Positions 36,433 through 48,278 are shown, counted from the first letter of the stretch. The stretch is 64,000 bases of DNA from Streptomyces albidoflavus (GCF_000719955.1 NZ_JOII01000005.1:1-64000), one strand, 5' to 3'. Made by a program: numbers and translations. Notes: a model not told the origin generated them from the letters alone.

Positions 36433-38807
36433 TACTGGCATGCCTCGCAGGACTCGGGGTTCTCCAGGGAGCAGGCGATGGCCTCCGCGTCGGGGGCCGC
36501 CTGCGCCGGGACGGTGGCGGTGGCGGGGGCGGAGCCGCCGGCGGCGCGGGCGATCCGCGTGGCCGGGCGGGACCGCAGGTAGTACGTGGTCTTCAGCCCC
36601 TTCTTCCAGGCGTACGCGTACATCGAGCTGAGCTTGCCGATGGTGGGCGTCTCCATGAACAGGTTGAGCGACTGGCTCTGGTCCAGGAACGGGGTCCGGG
36701 CCGCCGCCATGTCGATCAGGCCGCGCTGCGGCAGCTCCCAGGCGGTGCGGTACAGCGCCCGCAGCTCCTCGGGAATCCACGCGAAGCCCTGGACCGACCC
36801 GCTCGCCTCACGCAGCGCCTCGCGGGTGCGGGCGTCCCAGACGCCCAGCCGCTTCAGGTCCTCCACCAGGTAGGAGTTGACCTGGAGGAACTCCCCGCTC
36901 AGCGTCTCGCGCTTGAAGAGGTTGGAGACCTGCGGCTCGATGCACTCGTAGACACCGGCGATCGAGGCGATGGTGGCCGTCGGGGCGATGGCGAGGAGCA
37001 GCGCGTTCCGCATGCCGCTCTCCGCGACCCGGGCGCGCAGCGCCTCCCACCGCTCCGGCCAGGCCAGGTCGGTGTCGTAGTGGTCCGGGTGGAGCACGCC
37101 CTGGGCGGTGCGGGTGCGGTCCCAGTTCGGCAGCGGGCCGTTCTTCTCGGCGAGGTCGCAGGAGGTCTCGTACGCGGTGAGCATGATGCGCTCGGCGATC
37201 CGGGTGGAGAGCCGCTGGGCCTTGGGGGAGTCGAAGGGCAGCCGGAGCTGGAAGAAGACGTCCTGGAGCCCCATCGCGCCCAGGCCCACCGGCCGCCAGC
37301 GGGAGTTGGAGCGCTCGGCCTGCTCGGTCGGGTAGAAGTTGATGTCGACCACGCGGTCGAGGAAGACGACGGCGGTGCGCACCGCCTCGTCCAGCCGCTC
37401 CCAGTCGATCGCGCCGCCGTCGACGAAGGCGCCGAGGTTGACCGAGCCGAGGTTGCAGACGGCCGTCTCGCCGTCGTCGGTGACCTCCAGGATCTCCGTG
37501 CACAGGTTCGAGGAGTGCACGGTGTGGCCCGGCAGCGCCGTCTGGTTGGCGGTGCGGTTGGAGGCGTCCTTGAAGGTCATCCAGCCGTTGCCGGTCTGAG
37601 CCAGGGTGCGCATCATCCGGCCGTACAGCTCGCGCGCCGGGATGGTCCGCCGGGCCAGCCCCCGCGCCTCGGCCGCGCGGTAGGCCGCGTCGAAGGCGTC
37701 GCCCCACAGGTCGGTCAGCTCGGGGACGTCCGAGGGAGAGAAGAGCGACCAGTCGGCGTCGGCGTCGACCCGGCGCATGAACTCGTCCGGGATCCAGTGC
37801 GCGAGGTTGAGGTTGTGGGTGCGCCGGGCCTCCTCGCCGGTGTTGTCCCGCAGCTCCAGGAACTCCTCGACGTCGGCGTGCCAGGTCTCCAGGTAGACCG
37901 CGGCCGCGCCTTTGCGCCGACCGCCCTGGTTGACCGCGGCCACCGAGGCGTCGAGCGTGTTGAGGAACGGCACGATGCCGTTGGAGTGCCCGTTGGTGCC
38001 GCGGATCAGCGAACCCCGGGCGCGGATACGGGAGTAGGCGAGGCCGATGCCGCCGGCGTGCTTGGAGAGCCGGGCGACCTGGTGGTAGCGGTCGTAGATC
38101 GACTCCAGCTCGTCCTTGGGGGAGTCCAGCAGGTAGCAGGAGGACATCTGCGGGTGCCGGGTGCCGGAGTTGAAGAGGGTGGGGGAGGAGGGCAGGTAGG
38201 AGAGGGCGCTCATCAGCCGGTAGAGCGAGGCGACCTCGTCGAGGGCCCGCGCCGAGTCGTCCTCGGCGAGGCCGCAGGCGACGCGGAGCATGAAGTGCTG
38301 GGGCGTCTCGATGACCTGGCGGGTGTGCGGGTGGCGCAGCAGGTAGCGGCTGTGCACGGTGCGCAGGCCGAAGTAGCCGAAGCGGTCGTCGGCCGCCGGG
38401 TCGACCAGAGCGTCGAGCCGCTCGGCGTGCGCGGTGACGAAGGCGGCGGTGCGGTCCGCGATCAGGCCCTCGCGGTGGCCCGTGGCGACCGACTCGGTGA
38501 AGGTGGTGACGCCCTGGCCCGCGGCCTCCTCGGCGATGGTGCGGGTCAGCAGGCGGGCGGCGAGCCGGGAGTAGGCGGGGTCCTCGGAGATCAGACCGGC
38601 GGCGGCCTCCGTCGCGAGCGACCGCAGCTCGGCCTCGTCCGAGGCGGCGTTGCGGCCCCGGAGCGCGGCGGCGGCGACCCGGCCGGGGTCGGTGTCGGGG
38701 AGATCCGCGGTGAGGTCGGTGAGGGTACGCAGCAGCGCGTCCCCGGGGCCCTGGATCTCCTCGGCCCGCACCTCGGCCGTCGACGGATCGGCTGGCGCGA
38801 TGGTCAT
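36432..38807 (-). CDS. nrdA: Class Ia ribonucleotide reductase large subunit NrdA
   Basis: A 791-residue catalytic subunit that reduces ribonucleoside diphosphates. The active-site Cys residues are in QMSSCYLLD, the NLCTE radical motif (Cys and Glu) and TAVCNLGSVNL, and the C-terminal CxxC shuttle is ESCEAC. The N-terminus lacks a recognisable ATP-cone, so overall-activity control by dATP may be absent. ATG 38807 has AGGGAGAG upstream. The leader carries a cobalamin riboswitch, and the promoter has two NrdR boxes. Confidence 0.95.
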   Translation of the reverse strand: MTIAPADPSTAEVRAEEIQGPGDALLRTLTDLTADLPDTDPGRVAAAALRGRNAASDEAELRSLATEAAAGLISEDPAYSRLAARLLTRTIAEEAAGQGVTTFTESVATGHREGLIADRTAAFVTAHAERLDALVDPAADDRFGYFGLRTVHSRYLLRHPHTRQVIETPQHFMLRVACGLAEDDSARALDEVASLYRLMSALSYLPSSPTLFNSGTRHPQMSSCYLLDSPKDELESIYDRYHQVARLSKHAGGIGLAYSRIRARGSLIRGTNGHSNGIVPFLNTLDASVAAVNQGGRRKGAAAVYLETWHADVEEFLELRDNTGEEARRTHNLNLAHWIPDEFMRRVDADADWSLFSPSDVPELTDLWGDAFDAAYRAAEARGLARRTIPARELYGRMMRTLAQTGNGWMTFKDASNRTANQTALPGHTVHSSNLCTEILEVTDDGETAVCNLGSVNLGAFVDGGAIDWERLDEAVRTAVVFLDRVVDINFYPTEQAERSNSRWRPVGLGAMGLQDVFFQLRLPFDSPKAQRLSTRIAERIMLTAYETSCDLAEKNGPLPNWDRTRTAQGVLHPDHYDTDLAWPERWEALRARVAESGMRNALLLAIAPTATIASIAGVYECIEPQVSNLFKRETLSGEFLQVNSYLVEDLKRLGVWDARTREALREASGSVQGFAWIPEELRALYRTAWELPQRGLIDMAAARTPFLDQSQSLNLFMETPTIGKLSSMYAYAWKKGLKTTYYLRSRPATRIARAAGGSAPATATVPAQAAPDAEAIACSLENPESCEACQ

Positions 38808-38939
38808 GAAGCTCTCCCTCGCTCGGCTCGGAGCCTCGCGGAGGGCAGCGGGTACGGGCGGGACGCCGGGCTTGAGGGCACACGGCTCCGCACGCGTCCG
38901 CGAGCCCATTCCACGAGGCCCGGACGACATCGGCACCCG

Positions 38940-39062
38940 GACCGGACGGCCGGGTGCGCTGTTCGGCAGGTCTTCGGACTCGCGGGTACGCGAAAGCGCA
39001 CCAACACACCGTTGCGGGACAGTTCCGGACTTCCACCGGATTCCCCTGCGGCGACAGCGAGC
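38940..39062 (-). ncRNA. Cobalamin (AdoCbl) riboswitch
   Basis: Read on the minus strand, the leader contains the core GGGAATCCGGTGGAAGTCC, then CTGTCCCGCAACGGTG and, after a variable arm, AGTCCGAAGACCTGCC, the classic B12-box order. It sits 130 nt before nrdA. In S. coelicolor the equivalent element turns nrdAB off when B12 is present and class II reductase can work. Exact ends are approximate. Confidence 0.93.
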
Positions 39063-39065
39063 ATG

Positions 39066-39081
39066 AGCATACATCTTGTGC
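39066..39081 (-). promoter_or_regulatory. NrdR box 1, overlapping the nrdA -10
   Basis: AGCATACATCTTGTGC matches the conserved half of the ACACWATATCTWGTGT consensus. On the minus strand TATGCT here is a good -10 for nrdAB, so repressor binding would block the polymerase. Confidence 0.75.
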
Positions 39082-39096
39082 TGCGCTCGCGAAGCG

Positions 39097-39112
39097 GCCC
39101 CATATCTTGTGT
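39097..39112 (-). promoter_or_regulatory. NrdR box 2
   Basis: GCCCCATATCTTGTGT fits the NrdR consensus in its right half. It is 31 bp (three helical turns) from box 1, the spacing usual for NrdR pairs. Confidence 0.75.
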
Positions 39113-39389
39113 CGGGTGTGCTGTGAGGTGGGTCATTCGACCCCACCCGCACCGGATGCCCCACCCTCGCGGAGACGCCCTCGGGCGGGGCCGGGGCGCC
39201 CGTCGGACAGGGCGTCAGCGGGCCGCTGAGGGGCCGTCGGCGGGCCGTCGACGCCCCGGAGGGGGAACGGCCCGGGGGCGGGCCCGGAGGGATCTCACGG
39301 GCGGCGCGCGGAGCTCCACGGCGACCTCGCAGAGCGTACGCGCCCGGACCGGTACGGCGGTCGCCAGGGCCCCCGGCCCGGGAAACGGC
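39113..39389. other. Intergenic region upstream of nrdAB and downstream of ybdD
   Basis: I see no gene, repeat or RNA here. Open frames are shadows of GC-rich sequence. Confidence 0.4.
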
Positions 39390-39427
39390 GAAGCCGCCGG
39401 CCCCCTCGTTCGGGGGCCGGCGGCTTC
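39390..39427 (-). terminator. Terminator of the cstA-ybdD operon
   Basis: The 16-bp arms GAAGCCGCCGGCCCCC and GGGGGCCGGCGGCTTC close around a 6-nt loop, 9 nt past the ybdD stop. Confidence 0.85.
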
Positions 39428-39436
39428 ATCCGGCGG

Positions 39437-39675
39437 TCAGCAGCAGCGGAATCCGTCGCGCGGGTCCGCCTCGCGGGCGTCCATGCGACTGCGTTCGAAC
39501 TGCCTGCGGGTCATCACCTCGGCGTCCGGGTCGTGGCGCCGGACGTGCGCGGCGTACTTCTCGTACGCCGTCTCGCCCGACACCTCCCGGACGTACCAGC
39601 CGATCCAGCGGACGCCGGCGCGTACGCGGTGGGCCAGGACGCCGAGGCGTCCGGGGTGGTGGGCCGCCTCGCCGC

Positions 39676-39679
<4 letters not shown>
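39437..39679 (-). CDS. YbdD/YjiX family small protein (DUF466)
   Basis: An 80-residue protein with the family core RWIGWYVREVSGETAYEKYAAH and a cysteine-ending tail (GFRCC). YbdD-type proteins pair with CstA/BtsT pyruvate transporters and are probably accessory to them. Its ATG overlaps the cstA stop (ATGA), which supports a joint function. Confidence 0.88.
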
Positions 39680-41910
<2,231 letters not shown>

Positions 41911-42358
41911 GATGGTCCCCTCACATGAGCGCTGGCGGAAACACCTGCGCTGAACTCCTGCAATGCGTCGGAAATGTAGGCGACAGGTCCGGGCTTTGAC
42001 ACCCCCTGTCCGCGTATCGGAACGGCAACGACTTCACATCCGGCGCAACCCTGAGCCGTGGCCGTCGCGTCCCCGCCCCTTACGCACGCCTCCCCGCGCA
42101 TTTGTCCCCCGCGGGGCGGGCGCCCCGCCCGAGCGGCCCTTCGCCGATCACCCCCCAACCGTGACCTTCCGCCGGGGAGGTGCGTACCCCGCGCCGCCCG
42201 GTGGTCATGCGCGGAAAAGCACACACGTACGAGCGAATTGCCCGGCGGGGCTCAGGCGGGGGCGAGTGGGGTCATTACCGGGTGGCCGGAAAATGGGCTT
42301 CGATTTCCTGCCAAGTACCCCGGGGTTACCCGTCGGCCCGTATGCCGGACATGGGAAA
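41911..42358. other. Intergenic region between cstA and dasR
   Basis: No coding sequence is supported. The region holds the cstA promoter on the minus strand, with no motif I can name. Confidence 0.4.
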
Positions 42359-42389
42359 GGGCGGCATCCCCGGTGAGGGGTGCCGCCCC
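42359..42389 (-). terminator. Terminator after dasR
   Basis: The 13-bp perfect arms GGGCGGCATCCCC and GGGGTGCCGCCCC close on the loop GGTGA, 21 nt beyond the dasR stop. Confidence 0.82.
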
Positions 42390-42410
42390 GCTGTCCTCCG
42401 TGCGCCGGTC

Positions 42411-43199
42411 CTACTCCACCGGCCGCTTCAGGCGGGCCAGGAACTTGTACCGGTCGCCGCGGTAGACCGAGCGCACCCACTCCACCGGCGCGCCGCTCTC
42501 GTCGCGGGAGTGGCGGGAGAGCATGAGCATCGGCAGGCCCACGTCGGTGGCGAGCAGGGCGGCCTCGCGCGGGGTGGCGAGCGAGGTCTCGATGGTCTCC
42601 TCGGCCTCGGCCGGGCGCACCCCGTAGACCTCGTAGAGCGCCGTGTAGAGAGAGGTGTACTTGACCAGGGAGCGGCGCAGGGCGGGGAAGCGCTTGGCGG
42701 AGAGGTGGGTGGTCTCGATCGCCATCGGCTCGCCGCTGGCCAGCCGGAGCCGCTCGATGCGCAGCACCCGGCCGCCCGCGGTGATGTCGAGCAGGGAGGC
42801 GAGGGAGTCGTCGGCGGTGATGTAGCCGACCTCCAGCAGCTGCGAGGTGGGCTCCAGGCCCTGGGCGCGCATGTCCTCGGTGTAGGAGGTCAGCTGGAGC
42901 GCCTGGGAGACCTTGGGCTTGGCGACGAAGGTGCCCTTGCCCTGGATGCGTTCGAGCCGGCCCTCGACCACCAGCTCCTGGAGCGCCTGGCGCACCGTGG
43001 TCCGCGAGGTGTCGAACTCGGCGGCGAGCGTACGCTCGGGTGGCACGGAGGTGCCCGGCGGCAGCGTCCGCGTCATGTCGAGCAAGTGCCGCTTGAGACG
43101 GTAGTACTTGGGCACCCGCGTGGCCCGGACCGGACTGGTCGGCTCGGTGGCGGGCTCGTCGGCCGTCCGGGTCCTCGTACCGCCCGCGTCCGTCGTCAT
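42411..43199 (-). CDS. dasR: DasR, GntR/HutC-type GlcNAc-responsive regulator
   Basis: A 262-residue GntR regulator. The winged helix ([40 protein letters not shown] in pieces) and the HutC/UTRA ligand domain match S. coelicolor DasR over nearly the full length, except for a longer variable N-terminus. It represses GlcNAc uptake and chitin use genes and links them to development and antibiotics. Glucosamine-6-phosphate releases it from dre sites. ATG 43199 follows GAGAGG. It is divergent from dasA. Confidence 0.95.
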   Translation of the reverse strand: MTTDAGGTRTRTADEPATEPTSPVRATRVPKYYRLKRHLLDMTRTLPPGTSVPPERTLAAEFDTSRTTVRQALQELVVEGRLERIQGKGTFVAKPKVSQALQLTSYTEDMRAQGLEPTSQLLEVGYITADDSLASLLDITAGGRVLRIERLRLASGEPMAIETTHLSAKRFPALRRSLVKYTSLYTALYEVYGVRPAEAEETIETSLATPREAALLATDVGLPMLMLSRHSRDESGAPVEWVRSVYRGDRYKFLARLKRPVE

Positions 43200-43356
43200 G
43201 GTCCGCCTCTCCGGCTCCTGTGCTGCTGCCGTCACCGGCTCCTCCGTCTGTCGCGGATCACATCGTGGCACGGCCGGTGATCGCCGGTCCGGACTCCCTC
43301 AGGTGTCGGTCCGATAACGGACGTGACTGCCCTTCTTATACACCCTTGACACCCCT

Positions 43357-43372
43357 AAAGGTCTAGGCCAAG
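43357..43372. promoter_or_regulatory. DasR operator (dre) 1
   Basis: AAAGGTCTAGGCCAAG fits the ACTGGTCTAGACCAGT consensus at its core (GGTCTAG.CCA). It lies just after a TTGACA (-35, 43346) facing dasA, so binding would block that promoter. Confidence 0.8.
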
Positions 43373-43381
43373 CTCCGGCTT

Positions 43382-43397
43382 ACTGGTCTACACCATT
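43382..43397. promoter_or_regulatory. DasR operator (dre) 2
   Basis: ACTGGTCTACACCATT matches 13 of 16 consensus bases. It is 25 bp from dre 1 in the dasR-dasA divergent region. Confidence 0.85.
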
Positions 43398-43485
43398 AAA
43401 GACCAGATCCCAGTCCCACGGCAGTAACTCGTCTTCGATGTCATCGCTGCGGGTGGGGGGTAGAGGGTTCCCTGAGGAGGGTGAC

Positions 43486-44784
43486 GTGAAGCGCAAGCTC
43501 ATTGCGGCCATCGGTGTCGCTGGCATGATGGCCGGTCTCGCGGCGTGCGGGGACTCGGAGACGGCGAGCAACGCCAAGCCCGAGGACCGCAAGGAAAACC
43601 TGACCGTCTGGCTGATGGTCGACGCCCAGAGCACCTGGCCGGAGCTGGTCAAGGACGTCAACGCGCAGTTCAAGAAGAAGTACCCCAATGTCAAGGTGAA
43701 CGTCCAGTACCAGGGCTGGGCCGACAAGGCCAAGAAGCTCGACACCGCGCTCGGCGGGGACAAGTTCCCGGACGTCGTCGAGCTCGGCAACACCGAGACG
43801 ATGCAGTACATCCTCAACGGCGCCCTCGCCGAGATCGACCCCAAGAAGTACGAGAACTCGGACACCTGGATCCAGGGCCTCACCGACACCTGCACCTTCG
43901 AGGGCAAGCAGTACTGCGTGCCTTACTACGCCGGTGCCCGCGTCGCGGTCTACAACCAGGAGATGCTGAAGAAGGCGACCGGCTCGGACGCCCTCCCCGA
44001 GACCGAGGACGCCTTCCTCAAGGCGATGGACAAGGTCTCCAAGGAGTACGGCGAGAAGGACAAGCGCTACTCCTCCCTCTACCTCCCGGGCCGTTACTGG
44101 TACGCGGCGATGTCCTACGTCGCGGCGTACGGCGGCCAGATCGCCGAGTACGACGAGGGCTCCAAGGAGTGGAAGGGCACGCTCTCCTCCCCCGAGTCCC
44201 AGAAGGGCATCCAGCACTTCGTCGACCTGGTCAAGAAGTACAACAAGGCGGACCTGACCAAGGACGAGCAGGACCACGCCAACGTCATGGCCAACGAGAA
44301 GGCCGGCGTCATCTACGGCAACGGCTGGGAGGCCGGCTCCGTCGTCGACGGCAAGAACAACGGCAACGCCAAGCTCGAAGGCAAGATCGCCACGGCCGGC
44401 ATGCCCGGCCCCGAGGGCAAGGCGCTGCCTTCCTTCATCGGCGGCTCGGACCTCGGCATCGTCGAGAAGTCCAAGGCCAAGGACCTCGCGGAGGAGTGGG
44501 TCTCCCTCTTCACCAACGAGAAGTCCATGGAGGTTCTGGCCAGCAAGAACATCCTGCCGAACAACACCAAGCAGCTGGAGCCGCTGAAGGAGAAGCCGGA
44601 GACGGCCGCCGTCGCCAACGCGGTGCCGGACGCCTGGTTCACCCCGATCGCCCCGGGCTGGACCTCCATCGAGAAGGAGGAGGTCCTGAAGAACATGCTG
44701 CTCCAGATCATCAAGGGCGACTCCGTCGAGAAGGCCGCCAAGGCCGCCGACGCGAAGATCGACGAGCTGATCAACAAGGGCTGA
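43486..44784 (+). CDS. dasA: DasA, chitobiose-binding lipoprotein of an ABC importer
   Basis: A 432-residue family 1 sugar-binding protein. It has a lipoprotein signal with Cys in GLAACGD, then a mature domain of SBP_bac_1 type (LTVWLMVDAQSTW, PDVVELGNTETMQYI). It captures N,N'-diacetylchitobiose outside the membrane for DasBC. GTG 43486 has GAGGAGGG. A hairpin separates it from dasB, which should give it a higher dose than the permease genes. Confidence 0.93.
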   Translation: MKRKLIAAIGVAGMMAGLAACGDSETASNAKPEDRKENLTVWLMVDAQSTWPELVKDVNAQFKKKYPNVKVNVQYQGWADKAKKLDTALGGDKFPDVVELGNTETMQYILNGALAEIDPKKYENSDTWIQGLTDTCTFEGKQYCVPYYAGARVAVYNQEMLKKATGSDALPETEDAFLKAMDKVSKEYGEKDKRYSSLYLPGRYWYAAMSYVAAYGGQIAEYDEGSKEWKGTLSSPESQKGIQHFVDLVKKYNKADLTKDEQDHANVMANEKAGVIYGNGWEAGSVVDGKNNGNAKLEGKIATAGMPGPEGKALPSFIGGSDLGIVEKSKAKDLAEEWVSLFTNEKSMEVLASKNILPNNTKQLEPLKEKPETAAVANAVPDAWFTPIAPGWTSIEKEEVLKNMLLQIIKGDSVEKAAKAADAKIDELINKG

Positions 44785-44803
44785 CGGGCCCCAGGATCAC
44801 CGC

Positions 44804-44834
44804 GGACGGGACCCGCCTCACGCGGGTCCCGTCC
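44804..44834 (+). terminator. Hairpin between dasA and dasB (attenuator-like)
   Basis: The 13-bp perfect arms GGACGGGACCCGC and GCGGGTCCCGTCC close on CTCAC. Such a hairpin after the binding-protein gene typically lowers read-through into permease genes and stabilises the upstream mRNA. Confidence 0.8.
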
Positions 44835-44875
44835 GTCCCCTTGCGGTGCAGAACAGGAAACGGAAGGTCAGCCAC

Positions 44876-45883
44876 GTGACTGCCGCCGAGACTCAGGCCG
44901 CCGACCCGCCGGCCGCCATACCGAGCGCTCCCCTCGACAAAGGGACCCCACCACCGGCGGGCACCCCGTCGAACTCCGGGCCGCCGAGACGGAAGAAGGG
45001 CGCGCTGCTGCCCTATCTCCTGATCCTCCCGGCGATCATCGCGGTCGCGGCCGTGTACGCCTTCCCGCTCGTCAAGTCGGTCATCATGTCCTTCCAGGAC
45101 ATGGGCCGCCGCGAACTCTGGTCCGGCAACACCCCGCCGTGGGTCGGCTTCGACCAGTACACGGCCATCCTCGCCGACAGCGAGTTCTGGTACGTCGTCG
45201 GCCGGACCGTGCTGTTCATGGCCGTCTGCGTCACCCTCACCATGGCGATCGGGCTGCTGCTCGCGCTGCTGATGATGCGGCTGACCACCTGGGTGCGGAT
45301 CGTGCTGACGGTGGCGCTGATCGCCGCCTGGTCGATGCCGCTGATGGTCGCCGCCTCCATCTTCCGGTGGCTCTCCGACTCCGACTACGGCCTGATCAAC
45401 ACCCTGATCGCCAAGGTCGCCGGCGAGGACTTCCTCGGCCACAACTGGTTCCTCAACCCCTGGCAGGGCTTCGGCATCATCACCGCCCTGGTCGTCTGGG
45501 GCGCCATCCCCTTCGTGGTGGTCACCCTCTACGCCGCCCTCACCCAGGTCCCCAAGGAACTGGAGGAGGCCGCCGCCCTCGACGGCGCGACCGCGACCGG
45601 GATCTTCCGCTTCGTCACCTGGCCGGTGATCAAGCCGGTTTTCGTCATGGTCACCACCCTCTCGGTGATCTGGGACTTCAACGTCTTCGGCCAGATCTGG
45701 CTGCTGCGGGGCAACAAGCCGGAGCCGGAGTACGAGACCCTCGGCCTCTACTCCTTCTCCAAGGCGTTCTCCTCCACCTCGTTCAGCCAGGGCACCGCCA
45801 TCGCCCTCATCACGGTCGTGCTGCTGTCCGGCGTGGCCGTCTACTACCTGCGCCAGCTGATGAAGACGGGAGAGGTCGAATGA
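44876..45883 (+). CDS. dasB: DasB, ABC sugar permease
   Basis: A 335-residue membrane permease of the MalF/CUT1 type with six predicted helices. The EAA loop is EEAAALDGATATGIFRFVTWPVIKP. A Pro-rich cytoplasmic leader of about 50 residues precedes helix 1. GTG 44876 has GGAAGG upstream. No ATPase gene is present in the window; in S. coelicolor the shared MsiK serves, and that is likely here. Confidence 0.93.
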   Translation: MTAAETQAADPPAAIPSAPLDKGTPPPAGTPSNSGPPRRKKGALLPYLLILPAIIAVAAVYAFPLVKSVIMSFQDMGRRELWSGNTPPWVGFDQYTAILADSEFWYVVGRTVLFMAVCVTLTMAIGLLLALLMMRLTTWVRIVLTVALIAAWSMPLMVAASIFRWLSDSDYGLINTLIAKVAGEDFLGHNWFLNPWQGFGIITALVVWGAIPFVVVTLYAALTQVPKELEEAAALDGATATGIFRFVTWPVIKPVFVMVTTLSVIWDFNVFGQIWLLRGNKPEPEYETLGLYSFSKAFSSTSFSQGTAIALITVVLLSGVAVYYLRQLMKTGEVE

Positions 45884-46779
45884 GCACCGCGACCCAGACG
45901 CCCCGGACCGGTACCCCGGCGGCCGAGGCCCCCGAGCCCCAGGTCATCCGGCCCGACCGGAAGAGAACCCGGCTCGGCTACAACATCATCGCGCTGGTCA
46001 CCGCGGCCGTCATGGCCTTCCCGGTCTACTGGCTGATCGTCAGCGCCCTGCGCCCCAACCACGAGATCCGGTCCTACGACCAGACCCTGTGGCCCTCGTC
46101 GATCACCTTCGACAACTTCGCCCGCGCGGTGAAGCAGGACAACTTCGTCACCGCGATCCAGTCCAGCCTCATCGTCTCGATCACCGCCGTCGTCGGCGGC
46201 ATGATCATCGCCACCCTGGCGGCACTGGCCATCGGCCGCTTCCGCTTCTTCGGCCGCCGCGCCCTGCTGATGGTCCTCATCCTGGTCCAGATGCTGCCGC
46301 CGACCGCGATGCTCATCCCCATCTACGCCCAGCTCAACGCCATGGGCGGACTGGACGAGTACTGGGGCCTGATCGTCGTCTACCTGGTCTCCACACTGCC
46401 CTTCGCGGTGGTGATGATCCGCGGCTTCGTGGTCAACATCCCGGTCGAGCTGGAGGAGTCCGCGATGGTGGACGGGTGCACCCGGATGGGCGCCTTCCGC
46501 CGGGTCATCTTCCCCCTGCTCGCCCCCGGCCTCGCCGCCGCGTCGATCTTCGCGCTGGTCAACGCCTGGAACGAGTACCTCTTCGCGTACATCCTGATCA
46601 ACGACAACTCCAAGTACACGCTCAACGTGTGGCTGATGACCTTCACCACCGAGCGCGGAACGGACTACGGCGCGCTGATGGCCGCCTCCACGATGATCGC
46701 CCTCCCGGTCGTCATCTTCTTCATGATCATCCAGTCCAAGATGGCGGCCGGCCTCACCTCCGGCGCCGTGAAGGGATGA
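45880..46779 (+). CDS. dasC: DasC, ABC sugar permease
   Basis: A 299-residue permease of the MalG type, partner of DasB, with six helices and the EAA loop ELEESAMVDGCTRMGAFRRVIFPL. Its ATG overlaps the dasB stop by 4 nt (ATGA), and its own stop overlaps dasD, so the three are translated together. Confidence 0.93.
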   Translation: MSTATQTPRTGTPAAEAPEPQVIRPDRKRTRLGYNIIALVTAAVMAFPVYWLIVSALRPNHEIRSYDQTLWPSSITFDNFARAVKQDNFVTAIQSSLIVSITAVVGGMIIATLAALAIGRFRFFGRRALLMVLILVQMLPPTAMLIPIYAQLNAMGGLDEYWGLIVVYLVSTLPFAVVMIRGFVVNIPVELEESAMVDGCTRMGAFRRVIFPLLAPGLAAASIFALVNAWNEYLFAYILINDNSKYTLNVWLMTFTTERGTDYGALMAASTMIALPVVIFFMIIQSKMAAGLTSGAVKG

Positions 46780-48278
46780 GCACGATGACCGCCCAGCCCA
46801 CCACCGTCTCCGGTGACCAGCTCACCCGTGACGCCCTCGCCGTCCTCCAGCCCGGCTTCACCGGCACCGAGGCCCCCGAGTGGCTTCTGCGGCAGATCCG
46901 CGGCGGCCTCACCTCCGTCGGGCTCTTCGGCCGCAACATCACCTCGCCCGGCCAGCTCTCCGCCCTCACCGCGCAGCTCCGCGCCGAGCGCGAGGAAATC
47001 CTCGTCGCCATCGACGAGGAGGGCGGCGACGTCACCCGCCTGGAGGTCGTCGACGGCTCCTCCGTCCCTGGCAACCACGCCCTGGGCGCGGTCGACGACC
47101 CGGAGCTGACCCGCGCCGTCGCCCATGAGCTGGCCCGCCGGCTCGCCGACTGCGGCGTCCACCTCAACTGGGCGCCCTCGGCCGACGTCAACTCCGACCC
47201 CGACAACCCGGTCATCGGTGTCCGCTCCTTCGGCTCCGACCCGGACCTGGTCGCCCGGCACACCGCCGCCTACGTCGAGGGCATGCAGTCCGCCGGCGTC
47301 GCCGCCTGCACCAAGCACTTCCCCGGGCACGGCGACACCGCGGTCGACTCCCACCACGCGCTGCCGACCATCGGGGTCGGCGCGGACGTCCTGGCCGCCC
47401 GTGACCTCACCCCGTTCCGGGCCGCCGTCGCGGCCGGGTCCAAGGCGGTCATGAGCGCCCACATCCTGGTCCCCGCGCTCGACCCGGACCAGCCGGCCAC
47501 CCTCAGCCGCCGCATCCTCACCGGCCTGCTCCGCGAGGAACTGGGCTACGAGGGCCTCATCGTCACCGACGGCATGGAGATGCAGGCCATCTCCGCGACC
47601 TACGGCATCGAGCGCGGCAGCGTCCTGGCCATCGCCGCGGGCGCCGACGCGATCTGCGTCGGCGGCGGGCTCGCCGACGAGCAGACGGTGATCAAGCTCC
47701 GGGACACCCTGGTCGCCGCCGTCCGCTCCGGCGAACTGGCCGAGGAGCGGCTGGCCGACGCCGCCGCCCGGGTCCGCGCGCTGGCCGCCTGGACCACCGC
47801 CACGCCCCGCGCCACGGGGGAGCGCACCCCGGACATCGGCCTGGTCGCCGCGCGCCGGGCGCTGGAGATCACCCGCACCGAGGAGCACCGGGCGCTGACC
47901 GGCACCCCGCACGTGGTCTCCTTCGCCCCGGTCGCCAACATCGCCGTCGGCGACGAGACCCCCTGGGGCGTCGCCGCGGAGCTGGCGGCCCGCCTGCCCG
48001 GCACCACCTCCGCCTCCTACACCGAGCAGGACGGCGCGGAGCTGGCCGCCCGCGTCCTCGCCGAGGCGGGGGAGCGGCGGCTGGTCGCCGTCGTCCGCGA
48101 CGAGCACCGGCACCCGTGGATGGCCCGCGCCCTGGACGGACTCCTCGCGGCCCGCCCGGACACCGTGGTGGTCGAGATGGGCATCCCGCAGTCCGCTCCG
48201 CGCGGCTCGCTGCACGTGGCCACGCACGGCGCCTCCCGTGTCTGCGGCCAGGCCGCCGCCGAGGCCGTCACCACCTGA
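46776..48278 (+). CDS. dasD: DasD, family 3 beta-N-acetylglucosaminidase
   Basis: A 500-residue GH3 hydrolase without a signal peptide, so it cuts imported chitobiose in the cytoplasm to GlcNAc. The family KH motif is in CTKHFPGHGDTAVDSHHALP, which holds the Asp-His dyad of the NagZ type, and the nucleophile Asp is in VTDGMEMQAI. The C-terminal domain from about residue 370 is a second, less conserved fold. ATG overlaps the dasC stop. Confidence 0.93.
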   Translation: MSTMTAQPTTVSGDQLTRDALAVLQPGFTGTEAPEWLLRQIRGGLTSVGLFGRNITSPGQLSALTAQLRAEREEILVAIDEEGGDVTRLEVVDGSSVPGNHALGAVDDPELTRAVAHELARRLADCGVHLNWAPSADVNSDPDNPVIGVRSFGSDPDLVARHTAAYVEGMQSAGVAACTKHFPGHGDTAVDSHHALPTIGVGADVLAARDLTPFRAAVAAGSKAVMSAHILVPALDPDQPATLSRRILTGLLREELGYEGLIVTDGMEMQAISATYGIERGSVLAIAAGADAICVGGGLADEQTVIKLRDTLVAAVRSGELAEERLADAAARVRALAAWTTATPRATGERTPDIGLVAARRALEITRTEEHRALTGTPHVVSFAPVANIAVGDETPWGVAAELAARLPGTTSASYTEQDGAELAARVLAEAGERRLVAVVRDEHRHPWMARALDGLLAARPDTVVVEMGIPQSAPRGSLHVATHGASRVCGQAAAEAVTT

